The notes under the pieces: model-generated
The model's input: the letters and a program-made list of their open reading frames with translations, nothing else
Databases searched by the model: none
Told to the model about the DNA's origin: nothing
DNA from: REEP01 sp964603915
GTDB taxonomy: Bacteria > Pseudomonadota > Alphaproteobacteria > Rhodospirillales > Defluviicoccaceae
NCBI GenBank assembly: GCA_964603915.1
Contig: CAZRWU010000083.1
Span: 1-13,106, forward strand
Reading direction: 5' to 3'
DNA length: 13,106 nucleotides
Program-made: the position numbers and the translations under genes
Part shown: piece by piece, positions 12,993 to 13,106 of the stretch
How the letters are laid out: each line of letters opens with the position of its first letter
How positions within the stretch are numbered: the stretch's first letter is position 1

Positions 12993-13106
12993 ATGACCCT
13001 GCACCTTGTCAAGCTGGCGGTGGGCGTTGAAGACGTGCCTTCTTTTGAAAGCTGGCTCGCTTTGCATCTTCGCGAGGTACGCGCGAGAGGGGAGAGAGCC
13101 GTGTAT
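12993..13106 (+). CDS. DUF1489-type conserved alphaproteobacterial protein, N-terminal part
   Basis: The first 38 codons are present and the frame is open to the window edge. The start MTLHLVKLAVGVEDVPSFESW matches my memory of the DUF1489 family, whose members are about 140-150 residues, occur mainly in alphaproteobacteria and have no established function. The assignment rests on this short N-terminal stretch only. ATG 12993 has no strong ribosome-binding site. Nested inverted repeats occupy the upstream gap. Everything after Tyr38 lies outside the window. Confidence 0.65.
   Translation, partial: MTLHLVKLAVGVEDVPSFESWLALHLREVRARGERAVY

Noticed and set aside
1..13106. Mobile elements, integrases, CRISPR, phage or defence genes
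   Set aside because: No transposase, integrase, terminal repeats flanking cargo, or regularly spaced repeats were found; base composition and gene style look uniform throughout.

Overview
This window is ordinary alphaproteobacterial chromosome, GC-rich and densely coded. The order adk – rpsM – rpsK – rpoA – rplQ without rpsD, the downstream rarA / rluC / HAD / ATP12 neighbourhood, the Rhodospirillales-like LipB, and a DUF1489-type gene at the right edge all point to an alphaproteobacterium. Rhodospirillales or a close relative is the best guess, made from remembered family resemblance and not from a search. I see no mobile element, CRISPR array, phage gene or defence system.

Layout. (1) 1-2747: the end of adk, a near-consensus promoter directly behind its stop codon, and the alpha operon (rpsM, rpsK, rpoA, rplQ). 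(2) 2791-8803, all on +: rarA, a beta-phosphoglucomutase-like HAD hydrolase, an RluC/RluD-type pseudouridine synthase, two tandem small heat-shock proteins, a Gph-like HAD phosphatase, an ATP12 F1-ATPase assembly chaperone and an acylphosphatase. The last three overlap by 4 nt each, as translationally coupled genes do. (3) 8866-10597 on -: lipB followed after 16 nt by a diguanylate cyclase whose N-terminal part resembles a zinc-sensing CZB domain but lacks most of the expected zinc ligands. This block converges on the acylphosphatase. (4) 10704-12877 on +: tRNA-Leu(GAG), a MerR-type regulator with a palindromic candidate operator, a LysE/RhtB-like membrane protein whose start region appears shifted by one base, a roughly 200-nt non-coding stretch with a good promoter and a hairpin, and a short-chain dehydrogenase. 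(5) 12993-13106: the first 38 codons of a DUF1489-type gene, preceded by nested inverted repeats.

Functionally the window groups translation and transcription core genes, replication-fork maintenance (RarA), rRNA modification, proteostasis (Hsp20 pair, ATP12), protein lipoylation (LipB) and c-di-GMP signalling. Observations most worth a second look are the ligand-poor CZB-like domain in the diguanylate cyclase, the frame break and SD-bearing hairpin at the start of the LysE-like gene, the paired hairpins between rpsK and rpoA, and the promoter-plus-hairpin in the 11985-12193 gap. None of these amounts to a clearly new system.
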